From: JBJXHN01 sp046233135
Lineage (GTDB): Bacteria; Pseudomonadota; Alphaproteobacteria; Rhodospirillales; Rhodospirillaceae
Assembly (NCBI GenBank): GCA_046233135.1
Contig: JBJXHN010000002.1
Coordinates: 744,001-808,000 of the forward strand
Direction of reading: 5' to 3'
Length of the DNA stretch: 64,000 nt
Shown: piece after piece, positions 24,446 through 32,139 of the stretch
Numbering within the stretch: the first letter of the stretch is position 1
How the letters are laid out: each line of letters opens with the position of its first letter
The notes under the pieces: generated by a model
Database searches by the model: none
The model's input: the letters and a program-made list of their open reading frames with translations, nothing else
Told to the model about the DNA's origin: nothing
Position numbers and translations under genes: made by a program

Positions 24446-24608
24446 GTGCCCCCTCCGGGGCGGGTGTTCTGATCTGCTCCCTTCGGAGCGGGTGTTCTGA
24501 TCTGCTCCCTTCGGAGCGGGTGTTCTGATCTGCTCCCTTCGGAGCGGGTGTTCTGATCTGCTCCCTTCGGAGCGGGTGTTCTGATTTGCCCCCTTCGGGG
24601 CGGGGTCT
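24446..24608. repeat. 28-bp tandem hairpin repeat in the galB leader
   Basis: Four identical 28-bp copies (24471-24582) with one variant copy on each side. Each inner copy holds the hairpin GCTCC-CTTC-GGAGC. The outer copies change both sides of the stem together (GCCCC-CTCC-GGGGC and GCCCC-CTTC-GGGGC), so pairing is kept. It starts 29 bases upstream of the galB ATG, inside the probable transcript leader. Confidence 0.9.
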
Positions 24609-24669
24609 GTTCACGGGTGCAGCTTTTCGGATCGGGGGCGCATTTACTATTTCAAACTCCGGAGCATCA

Positions 24670-24686
24670 TATAAAATTTTGCTATA
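24670..24686. promoter_or_regulatory. LysR-type operator candidate
   Basis: An interrupted dyad of 17 bases with TATA at both ends and AAAATTTT in the middle, in the AT-rich gap between galB and the LysR gene, about 35 bases before the LysR start. Position and symmetry fit an autoregulatory LysR site; the inducer and exact site are unknown. Confidence 0.4.
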
Positions 24687-24719
24687 GAGTGTCATGCTGC
24701 GGTGCAAAAAGAGGGTCGA

Positions 24720-25943
24720 ATGAATAAGGAGGTTCCCAACATCCGCCACCTGCGGGCGTTCCAGGCGGTGGCCGAGGCGCACAGCATCAGCGTGGCCTCC
24801 CGCAAGGTTTTCATCTCCCAGCCGGCGATCACCCAGGCGATTGCCAAGATGGAAAAGGTGCTGGCGGTCAGCCTGTTCGACCGACGGCCCGAAGGGGTGT
24901 TCCTGACCGAGGCCGGGCGGCTGTTCCATGACCGGGTGGAGCGGATGCTGCGCCACCTTCAGGCCGGTGTGGCCGAAGCGGGCCGGGTGGCGGGCCGGCG
25001 GGGCGGCAAGGTGCTGCCCAACCTGGATCAGCTGGTGACCGGGGTGCAGCTGCGCGCGCTGATCGCCATTGCCGAGGCGGAGAACTTCAGCCTGGCGGCC
25101 CGGGCGGTGGGGATCTCCCAGCCGTCCCTGCACCGGGCGGCGCGGGATCTGGAACACCTGGCCGGCGTGCCCTTGTTCGAGAAGTCCTCGCGCGGGATCT
25201 CCCTGACCCGGGCGGCGGAAGCCATGGCCCGCCAGGCCCGGCTGGCCCTGGTTGAATACGACCAGGGGCTGGAGGAACTGGCTGAGTGGCGGGGCGACGA
25301 ATCGGGGCGTCTGGTGATCGGCAGCATGCCGCTGGCCAGGACCTTCCTGCTGCCGACCGCGATCACCATGCTGACCCGGGAGCGCCCGGATGCCCGGGTG
25401 GAAGTGGTCGACGGCCCCTATGAGGACATGCTGAACGGCCTGCGGCGGGGGGATATCGATCTGCTGCTGGGGGCCTTGCGCGATCCCGTGCCGATCGAGG
25501 ATGTGGTGCAGGAGCCGCTGTTTTCCGACCCCCTGGCCATCGTCGGCCGGGCCGGGCATCCGCTGTGCAACAAGCATGCGATGACCCTGGCCGAACTGGT
25601 GTCCTATTCCTGGGTGATCCCCCGCCGCGGCACGCCGACCCGCACCCATTTCGAGGCGCTGTTCCAGGATGCCGGTCTGCCGCTGCCCGAAAGTCTGGTG
25701 GAAACCGGATCGCTGATCGTGCTGCGCGGCCTGCTGGCGGGCAGCGACCGGCTGACCCTGATTTCCCTGCATCAGATCCGCTATGAAATGCAGTGGGGCA
25801 TGCTGGCCCCCCTGCCGCTCAGTCTACCGCAGACCCGCCGGCCCATCGGCCTGACCAAGCGCCGCGACTGGCGGCCCACGGCCTTGCAGGCCCGCTTCCT
25901 GGAGCTGCTGCGGGATGTGGGCAAGGTGGTGCATGCCACGTGA
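24720..25943 (+). CDS. LysR-type regulator with two N-terminal HTH domains
   Basis: 407 residues instead of the usual about 300. Residues 8-67 form one LysR HTH (ASRKVFISQPAITQAIAKME) and 108-167 a second (AARAVGISQPSLHRAARDLE), followed by a substrate-binding domain from about 195 (GRLVIGSMPLARTFLLPTAI). Double-HTH LysR proteins are known beside extradiol-dioxygenase clusters. It lies between the two aromatic operons, divergent from one and in line with the other, so it probably controls both. The ATG has AGAGGG four bases upstream. Confidence 0.88.
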   Translation: MNKEVPNIRHLRAFQAVAEAHSISVASRKVFISQPAITQAIAKMEKVLAVSLFDRRPEGVFLTEAGRLFHDRVERMLRHLQAGVAEAGRVAGRRGGKVLPNLDQLVTGVQLRALIAIAEAENFSLAARAVGISQPSLHRAARDLEHLAGVPLFEKSSRGISLTRAAEAMARQARLALVEYDQGLEELAEWRGDESGRLVIGSMPLARTFLLPTAITMLTRERPDARVEVVDGPYEDMLNGLRRGDIDLLLGALRDPVPIEDVVQEPLFSDPLAIVGRAGHPLCNKHAMTLAELVSYSWVIPRRGTPTRTHFEALFQDAGLPLPESLVETGSLIVLRGLLAGSDRLTLISLHQIRYEMQWGMLAPLPLSLPQTRRPIGLTKRRDWRPTALQARFLELLRDVGKVVHAT

Positions 25944-26009
25944 GGGGGTGGGCGTGTTGCGTGCTGCCGTGAGAGACAAAACGCTCCGTTCGGTCATGAA
26001 TGCAAAGCT

Positions 26010-26024
26010 ATTCGAAAAATGAAT
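26010..26024. promoter_or_regulatory. T-N11-A dyad upstream of the second aromatic operon
   Basis: ATTCGAAAAATGAAT, a dyad with ATTC/GAAT ends fitting the T-N11-A rule of LysR boxes. It lies about 140 bases before the fusion gene, in the 220-bp gap behind the LysR gene. Confidence 0.35.
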
Positions 26025-26163
26025 ACGATAAACGGCCATTCAATTTCCGCGGCATAGAGGGGAGTGATAAACCCGGCAGGCCGTATGGGAGGCGGGATCG
26101 CGTCCTCTCCAAGCAAAAAGACCGCACTTCGGAACCGTGAGCAGGGAGCGTCAGGATCAGTCC

Positions 26164-27528
26164 ATGACCGAGGTCCATTCCCCCGAGACCCCCATCATCG
26201 CCTGCATCGGCTTCGGCGAGGCCGCCGGCGCCTTTGTCTCCGGCTGGGGCGCGGCGCGGGCCGCGCATATCCGCGCCTATGACATCAAGACCGATGCTGC
26301 CGACCCGGCCGTGCGCGACGGCAAGTGGGAGGACTATCGCAAGGCCGGCGTGATCGGCTGCGACACGGCCGCCGAGGCCCTGAGGGGCGCGACGGTGGTG
26401 TTTTCCTTCGTCACCGCCGACCAGGCGGCCAAGGCCGCGACCGGCGCCGCCCCGCTGCTGGAAAAGGGCGCGCTGTTCCTGGACTGCAATTCTTGCGCCC
26501 CGGGCACCAAGGGCCGGTCCGCCGAGGCGGTGGAGGCTTTCGGCGGGCGCTATGTGGACGTGGCGGTGATGTCGCCGGTCTATCCCAAGCGCCACCAGAC
26601 TCCGTTGCTGCTGAGCGGCCCCCATGCCGGGGAAACGGCGGCCCTGCTGAACGGCATGGACATGCGGGCCAAGCTGGCCCCCGGCGCGGTCGGCAAGGCC
26701 TCGTCGATCAAGATGATCCGGTCGATCATGGTCAAGGGCATGGAGGCGCTGTATGCCGAATGCGTCCTGTCCGCCCGCAAGGCCGGAGTGGATGCCGAGG
26801 TGCTGGCGTCCCTGGACGCGTCGTTCCCCGGCACCGATTTCCCGGCCCGGGCGGCCTATAACCTGGAGCGGTCGCTGACCCACGGCATCCGCCGCGCCGC
26901 CGAGATGCGCGAAGTGGCCCTGACGGTAGAGGACCTGGGTCTGCCCAGCGGCATGGCCCGGGCGACGGTCGACTGGCAGCAGCGCCTGGGTGACCTGCAT
27001 CTGCGGGTCGAGGACGAGGATTACGCGGTCCGCTCCGATGCGGTGCTGGCCGCTTTGGGGGACGAAACGGGGTCCGCCGAGGGGGGGGAGGCCGAGGGAG
27101 GGGAGGCCGAGGGAGGGGAGGCCGAGGGAGGGGAGGCATCGGCCAAGCCCTATGACGACATCCCGGGCACCTTTGTCTTCGACGCCGACCGCTCCCGCGA
27201 GGGCTACCCCCTGAACATGTTCTGCATGTCCCTGCGCCATGCGGCCAACCGCGAGGCCTTCAAGGTCGACGAGAAGGGCTATCTGGACCGCTATCCCCTA
27301 ACGGCGGAGCAGCGCCGGACAGTGCTGGAGCGGGACTGGAACGGCATGCTGCGGGTCGGGGGGAACATCTACTACACCTCCAAGCTGGCGGCGACGGACG
27401 GCATCAATTTCCAGCAGCTGGCAGCCAAGATGACCGGCGTCAGCGAAGAGGACTATCGCGCGATGATGCTGGCCGGGGGGCGCCCCGTCGACGGCAACCG
27501 GCGCAAGGCGGAGTGGACCCATGGCTGA
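26164..27528 (+). CDS. Fusion: DUF1932-type NAD(P) dehydrogenase joined to a LigA domain
   Basis: 454 residues in one open frame. Residues 1 to about 300 are a beta-hydroxyacid/6-phosphogluconate dehydrogenase-like protein: Rossmann start IACIGFGEAAGAFVSG (12-27), catalytic-type Lys183 in SSIKMIRSIMVKGMEA, and a DUF1932-like helical end. Residues 306-325 are EGGEA repeated four times. From about 328 (PYDDIPGTFVFD) to the end is a full LigA domain (GYPLNMFCMSLRHAANREAF, MLRVGGNIYYTSKLAA). No in-frame Met, Val or Leu start codon lies in the linker, so the LigA part cannot begin on its own nearby. The stop overlaps the following ligB by eight bases. Confidence 0.88.
   Translation: MTEVHSPETPIIACIGFGEAAGAFVSGWGAARAAHIRAYDIKTDAADPAVRDGKWEDYRKAGVIGCDTAAEALRGATVVFSFVTADQAAKAATGAAPLLEKGALFLDCNSCAPGTKGRSAEAVEAFGGRYVDVAVMSPVYPKRHQTPLLLSGPHAGETAALLNGMDMRAKLAPGAVGKASSIKMIRSIMVKGMEALYAECVLSARKAGVDAEVLASLDASFPGTDFPARAAYNLERSLTHGIRRAAEMREVALTVEDLGLPSGMARATVDWQQRLGDLHLRVEDEDYAVRSDAVLAALGDETGSAEGGEAEGGEAEGGEAEGGEASAKPYDDIPGTFVFDADRSREGYPLNMFCMSLRHAANREAFKVDEKGYLDRYPLTAEQRRTVLERDWNGMLRVGGNIYYTSKLAATDGINFQQLAAKMTGVSEEDYRAMMLAGGRPVDGNRRKAEWTHG
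27079..27138. repeat. 15-bp minisatellite encoding the fusion linker
   Basis: Four in-frame copies of GAGGGAGGGGAGGCC type, the first with one base changed. Each encodes EGGEA. A unit of 15 bases lets copy number change without shifting frame. Confidence 0.9.
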
Positions 27529-28366
27529 GATCATCGGGGGCGTCGCCACGTCCCATGTCCCCGCAATCGGGGTCGCCATCGATACCGGACGCACCGAAGA
27601 CGCCTACTGGCGGCCGCTGTTCGCCGGCTACGAGGCGTCGAAGGCCTGGATCGCCGAACAGAAGCCCGATGTGGCCATCGTCGTCTACAACGACCACGCC
27701 ACGGCCTTTTCCATGGACGTGATCCCCACCTTCGCCCTGGGCTGTGCGGCGGAATACATGCCCGCCGACGAAGGCTGGGGCGCGCGGCCCGTGCCGGTGG
27801 TCAAGGGCCATCCGGAACTGGCCTGGCATATCGCCCAGTCGGTGATCCTGGACGAATTCGACCTGACCATCATCAACCGGATGGAAGTGGACCACGGGCT
27901 GACCGTGCCCCTGTCGCTGCTGTTCGGCCAGCCGGCGGAATGGCCCTGCCCGGTGATTCCGCTGGCGGTGAACGTGGTTCAGTATCCGCCGCCCACGGGC
28001 AACCGCTGCCTGAACCTGGGGCGGGCCATCCGCCGGGCGGTGGACAGCTTCGGCAAGGACCTGAAGGTGGTCATCTTCGGCACCGGCGGCATGTCCCATC
28101 AGCTGCAGGCGGAACGGGCCGGGCTGATCAATCCGGCCTTCGACAACCGTTTCCTGGACCTGATCACCGACGATCCGGACCGGGCGGCGGCCATTCCCCA
28201 CGTGGACTACCTGCGCGAAGCGGGGTCGGAGGGGATCGAGCTTGTGATGTGGCTGGTCATGCGCGGCGCCCTGGGGCCGGCCGTGCGGTCCGTCCACCGC
28301 CATTACCACGTGCCGGCGTCGAACACGGCGGTCGGCCACCTTGTGCTGGAGCCGACGGCGGGCTGA
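27521..28366 (+). CDS. Second class III extradiol dioxygenase beta subunit (LigB-like)
   Basis: 281 residues, clearly homologous to the ligB product of the first operon, with His12 (ATSHVPAIG), His59 (VVYNDHA), GTGGMSHQ and GIELVMWLVMRG conserved. It is diverged enough to suggest another substrate, for example gallate or a methylated catechol acid, but that is inference. It should pair with the LigA domain of the fusion encoded directly upstream, whose stop it overlaps. Confidence 0.9.
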   Translation: MAEIIGGVATSHVPAIGVAIDTGRTEDAYWRPLFAGYEASKAWIAEQKPDVAIVVYNDHATAFSMDVIPTFALGCAAEYMPADEGWGARPVPVVKGHPELAWHIAQSVILDEFDLTIINRMEVDHGLTVPLSLLFGQPAEWPCPVIPLAVNVVQYPPPTGNRCLNLGRAIRRAVDSFGKDLKVVIFGTGGMSHQLQAERAGLINPAFDNRFLDLITDDPDRAAAIPHVDYLREAGSEGIELVMWLVMRGALGPAVRSVHRHYHVPASNTAVGHLVLEPTAG

Positions 28367-28432
28367 CAGCCGGCCGGCGGTTCCCCTTATCCTTTCGCGG
28401 ACCACGACAGACAGACCAGGAGGTTTCCCGTC

Positions 28433-29386
28433 ATGAAGATTTGCGTCGCCGGAGCATGTGGTGCCTTTGGCATGAAGCACCTGGACGCCATCGGCGCCAT
28501 CGACGGCATCGAGGTGGTCTCGGTGGTCGGGGGCGCGCCCGATGACGTGGAGGGCTTCGCCAAGGATCGCGGCATTCCCCATGCCACCAAGGATCTGGCC
28601 GAAGCCCTGGCGCGGGATGATGTGGAGGCTGTGATCCTGGCCACCCCCACCCAGGTGCATGCCTCCCAGGCCATCCAGTGCCTGGAGGCGGGCAAGCATG
28701 TGCTGGTGGAAATCCCCATGGCCGACACCCTGGCCGACGCCCGCAAGCTGGTGGAGACGCAGAAGGCGTCGGGCAAGGTGGCGATGGCCGGCCACACCCG
28801 CCGCTTCAACCCCAGCCACCAGTGGGTCCACAACAAGATCAAGGCCGGCGAGCTGACCATCCAGCAGATGGATGTGCAGACCTATTTCTTCCGCCGCACC
28901 AACATGAACGCGCTGGGCAAGCCCCGCACCTGGACCGATCACCTGCTGTGGCATCACGCCTGCCATACCGTCGACCTGTTCCAGTACCAGACCGGCCAGA
29001 CCGCCTCGCAGGCCTTCGCCCTTCAGGGGCCGATGCATCCGGATCTGGGCATCGCCATGGACATGAGCATCGGCATGAAGGTGCCGTCCGGTGCGGTCTG
29101 CACCCTGTCCCTGTCGTTCAACAACAAGGGACCGTTGGGCACCTTCTTCCGCTACATCTGCGACAACGGCACCTATGTGGCCCGCTATGACGACCTGGAG
29201 GACGGCGAGGGCAATGCCATCGACCTGTCGGGGGTGGATGTGTCCATGAACGGCATCGAGCTGATCGATCGGGAATTCTTCAGCGCCATCAAGGACGGCC
29301 GGGAGCCCAACGCCAGCGTCGCCAAGTGCCTGCCGGCCATGGAAACCCTGGACCGCCTGGAACAGTGCCTGAACGTGGAGGGCTGA
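28433..29386 (+). CDS. ligC: 4-carboxy-2-hydroxymuconate-6-semialdehyde dehydrogenase (LigC)
   Basis: 317 residues of the Gfo/Idh/MocA fold, matching LigC in length. Start KICVAGACGAFGMKHLDAI (NADP site), EAVILATPTQVHASQ, KHVLVEIPMADTLADA (EKP-type segment as EIP) and DHLLWHHACHTVDLFQYQ. It oxidises the cyclic hemiacetal of the ring-cleavage product to 2-pyrone-4,6-dicarboxylate, the substrate of LigI. It is the only ligC in the window, so both operons need it. AGGAGG lies before the ATG. Confidence 0.92.
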   Translation: MKICVAGACGAFGMKHLDAIGAIDGIEVVSVVGGAPDDVEGFAKDRGIPHATKDLAEALARDDVEAVILATPTQVHASQAIQCLEAGKHVLVEIPMADTLADARKLVETQKASGKVAMAGHTRRFNPSHQWVHNKIKAGELTIQQMDVQTYFFRRTNMNALGKPRTWTDHLLWHHACHTVDLFQYQTGQTASQAFALQGPMHPDLGIAMDMSIGMKVPSGAVCTLSLSFNNKGPLGTFFRYICDNGTYVARYDDLEDGEGNAIDLSGVDVSMNGIELIDREFFSAIKDGREPNASVAKCLPAMETLDRLEQCLNVEG

Positions 29387-29388
29387 GG

Positions 29389-30417
29389 ATGACGGGCGAC
29401 GGAACCAGCGCCTCCGCCGTAGCCATGCCCCCCCGGGCGGCCGGTCCGTTCCGGGTATCGGCGGTGGCGCTCGGCTGCATGAACCTGTCCCACGCCTATG
29501 GCGTTCCGCCGGACCGGGAAACGGGCGTGCGGCTGCTCAACGAAGCGCTCGACATGGGCTACACCATGCTCGACACCGCCGCGCTGTACGGCTTCGGGGC
29601 CAACGAAACCCTGCTGGGCGAGGCCGTCGGCCACCGCCGGGACGACTACGTGCTGGCCAGCAAGTGCGTGCTGCGCGGCGATGACGCCGGCAAGCGGGTG
29701 CTCGACGGCCGGCCCGAGGTGCTGAAGGCCACGTGCGAAGGGGCGCTGAAGCGGCTGAAGACCGACGTCATCGACCTGTACTACCTGCATCGCTACGACA
29801 AATCCGTGCCGCTGGAAGACAGCGTCGGGGCGCTGGTCGACCTGAAGCAGGAAGGTAAGATCCGCGCCATCGGCCTGTCGGAGGTCTCGGCCGACACCCT
29901 GCGGTGCGCCCACCAAATCCATCCCATCGCCGCCGTGCAGAACGAATATTCGCTGTGGTCGCGCAATGTGGAAATCGCGGTGCTGGAGGCCTGCCGCGAT
30001 CTGGACGTGGCGCTGGTCGCCTTCAGCCCGCTGGCGCGCGGCTTTCTGGGCGGCCTGCTGCGGGATGTGGGCACGCTGGCGGAGAAGGACATCCGCCGGG
30101 GCATGCCCCGCTTCGCGCCGGAGACCTACGGGGCCAACCTGGCGCTGCTGGACAAGGCCGCACCCCTGGCCGAAGAGGCCGGCTGCTCGCTGGCGCAGCT
30201 GGCCATGGCCTGGGTGCTGTCGCGCGGCCCCCACGTGATTGCTTTGCCGGGCACCACCAAGGCGGCGCATATGCGTGAAAACGCCGAGGCCGCCCTTCTG
30301 TCCCCCGATCCCGCCCTGTTGGAGCGGCTGGGGGAGATCATCAATCAGAATACGGTGGTGGGACCGCGCTATCCGGCGTCCACGCAAGCCGAAATCGACA
30401 CCGAAGACTTTGCCTGA
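29389..30417 (+). CDS. Aldo/keto reductase
   Basis: 342 residues of the AKR TIM barrel. The tetrad is visible: Asp and Tyr in MLDTAALYGFGANE, Lys in YVLASKCVL, His in DLYYLHRYDKSVPLEDS. The C-terminal block VVGPRYPAS would contact NADPH. It starts two bases after the ligC stop, so it belongs to the aromatic operon. It may reduce an aldehyde or keto side-product or prepare an upstream aromatic substrate; nothing in the sequence settles this. Confidence 0.85.
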   Translation: MTGDGTSASAVAMPPRAAGPFRVSAVALGCMNLSHAYGVPPDRETGVRLLNEALDMGYTMLDTAALYGFGANETLLGEAVGHRRDDYVLASKCVLRGDDAGKRVLDGRPEVLKATCEGALKRLKTDVIDLYYLHRYDKSVPLEDSVGALVDLKQEGKIRAIGLSEVSADTLRCAHQIHPIAAVQNEYSLWSRNVEIAVLEACRDLDVALVAFSPLARGFLGGLLRDVGTLAEKDIRRGMPRFAPETYGANLALLDKAAPLAEEAGCSLAQLAMAWVLSRGPHVIALPGTTKAAHMRENAEAALLSPDPALLERLGEIINQNTVVGPRYPASTQAEIDTEDFA

Positions 30418-30480
30418 TCTGGAAAACGGACAAACCAACCGGTCGGACAGGCCGGGACGCTCACACTGGGAGGAATTCGC

Positions 30481-31506
30481 ATGTTCAAGAAAGTCGCTGC
30501 GGCGGCCGTCGTCGGGACGGTGGTTCTGGGGTCTACGATGTCGGCGCAGGCCGCCGATGTGACCCTGCGCTTTGCCCACTTCTGGCCGGCCGTGGCCAGC
30601 GCCCACAAGAACCTGTTCCAGGCCTGGGCCGATGCCGTCCAGGAACAGTCCGGCGACCGCATCGCCGTGGAGATCTATCCGGCCCAGACCCTGGCCAAGG
30701 CCCCGGCCCAGTACGAAGCGGTGACCAACCGCATCGCCGACATGACCGCCACGGTCCAGGGCTATACCGCCTATCGCTTTCCCCTGACCCAGGTGGTGGA
30801 GCTGCCCGGCCTGGTGCAGGACGCCTACCAGGGTTCGTGCATCATCCAGACCCTGTATGACGAGGGGCTGATTTCCAGCGAATATGAGGACACCCGGCCG
30901 CTGTTCCTGTTCACCCACGGCCCCGGCCTGCTGCACACCAAGGGCAAGCTGGTGACGACGCCGGAAGATCTGGCCGGCATGCGCATCCGCCGCCCGACCT
31001 CGGTGGTGGCGACCATCCTGGAAGGGGTGAACGCCCAGCCGGTGGGCATGCCCGCGCCGGAATCCTATCAGTCCATGCAGCGCGGCGTGATCGACGGCGT
31101 GGCCCTGCCCTGGGAAGGCGCGCTGGCCTTCCGCCTGCTGGAACTGGCCGACAAGCACACGGAAGTGGGCGGTCTGTACACGCTGTCCTTCATCGTCACC
31201 ATGAACAAGGACGTCTACGAGTCCATGCCCGACGACCTGAAGAAGGTCATCGACGACAACAGCGGCATGGCCTGGTCCGACAAGGCCGCCGTGGAATTCG
31301 ACTCCCTGGACAAGAAGGGCCGCGAACAGGCGGTGGCCGAGGGGCACGAGATCTACACCGTCGAGGGCGGCGCCGAGAACCCGGCCTGGAAGCCGGTGCT
31401 GGACAAGGCCACGGAAGCCTATCTGGCGCAGCTGGAAGACCAGGGCCTGCCGGCCCGCAAGGTCTATGCCCGGGCCGTCGAACTGGCCGGCACCTGCAAG
31501 AAGTAA
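30481..31506 (+). CDS. TRAP transporter substrate-binding protein (DctP family), aromatic operon
   Basis: 341 residues with a signal peptide (MFKKVAAAAVVGTVVLG, cleavage after SAQA) and a DctP domain: VTLRFAHFWPAVASAH, ADMTATVQGYTAYRFP, and IRRPTSVVATILEGVNAQPVGM with the family arginine that binds the carboxylate. It lies 63 bp behind the aldo/keto reductase gene with GGGAGG upstream. Its ligand is probably the aromatic or dicarboxylic acid degraded by the neighbouring enzymes. Confidence 0.9.
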   Translation: MFKKVAAAAVVGTVVLGSTMSAQAADVTLRFAHFWPAVASAHKNLFQAWADAVQEQSGDRIAVEIYPAQTLAKAPAQYEAVTNRIADMTATVQGYTAYRFPLTQVVELPGLVQDAYQGSCIIQTLYDEGLISSEYEDTRPLFLFTHGPGLLHTKGKLVTTPEDLAGMRIRRPTSVVATILEGVNAQPVGMPAPESYQSMQRGVIDGVALPWEGALAFRLLELADKHTEVGGLYTLSFIVTMNKDVYESMPDDLKKVIDDNSGMAWSDKAAVEFDSLDKKGREQAVAEGHEIYTVEGGAENPAWKPVLDKATEAYLAQLEDQGLPARKVYARAVELAGTCKK

Positions 31507-31529
31507 CGGGCGTCCGGGACGGAACTGCG

Positions 31530-31558
31530 GGGAGGGGGCGCCGTCCGGCGGTGCTCCC
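31530..31558 (+). promoter_or_regulatory. Intercistronic hairpin between dctP and dctQ
   Basis: An imperfect stem, GGGAG-GGG-GCGCCG against CGGCGG-TG-CTCCC, just behind the binding-protein gene, with GGTTTTTCC about 20 bases later. It may stabilise or partly terminate the transcript so that the binding protein is made in excess. Inferred from position. Confidence 0.35.
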
Positions 31559-31629
31559 TGCCGACCGCTGGCCCCCGGTTTTTCCTTGGTTCAATCCCTC
31601 TGTCTGATGATGGATGAGAGGAGGCTTCG

Positions 31630-32139
31630 GTGACGCTTTTGGGCAACGCCGTATACCGCATCGCCCAGGCGATGCATCAGATCGCCGGAGCGATCCTGAT
31701 CCTGATGATGCTGGTGATCATGGCCGACGTGATTTCCCGCGCGCTGTTCGGCGCCACGGGCGGGGCGCTCGACCTGACCTTCATCGGCGGGGTGGAAATC
31801 GTCAGCTACTGCCTGCTGTTCATGGTGCTGTTCACGCTGCCGTTTTCGGTCAGCCGGGGGCAGGTGATCGTCGACCTGTTCACCAACACCATGAGCGAGC
31901 GGCTGAAGGGCATTCTGGGCGGGATCTATATCCTGGGCTTCGGCCTGCTGGGCACGGGCATGACCCTGCGCTTCATCGAAGCCGCCGGCAAGGCGGCCGA
32001 GACCGGTCAGGTGACCCAGGATCTGTTCCTTCCGCTCTCCGTCATCTACGGGGTGACCGCTGCGGCCACCGCCGTTCTGGCCCTGCGTGGCGTGCTGGTC
32101 GCCGTGCAGCAGATCATCGAAAGCGTCAAAGCGTCATGA
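31630..32139 (+). CDS. TRAP transporter small membrane subunit (DctQ family)
   Basis: 169 residues with four hydrophobic helices and the DctQ feature VISRALFGATGGALDLTFIG before the second helix. The GTG start has GAGGAGG about six bases upstream. It forms the membrane unit with DctM; its end overlaps the dctM start (ATGA). Confidence 0.88.
   Translation: MTLLGNAVYRIAQAMHQIAGAILILMMLVIMADVISRALFGATGGALDLTFIGGVEIVSYCLLFMVLFTLPFSVSRGQVIVDLFTNTMSERLKGILGGIYILGFGLLGTGMTLRFIEAAGKAAETGQVTQDLFLPLSVIYGVTAAATAVLALRGVLVAVQQIIESVKAS

Noticed and set aside
24446..24608. CRISPR-like array
   Set aside because: The 28-bp units are directly adjacent with no spacers and no cas genes; it is a plain tandem repeat.
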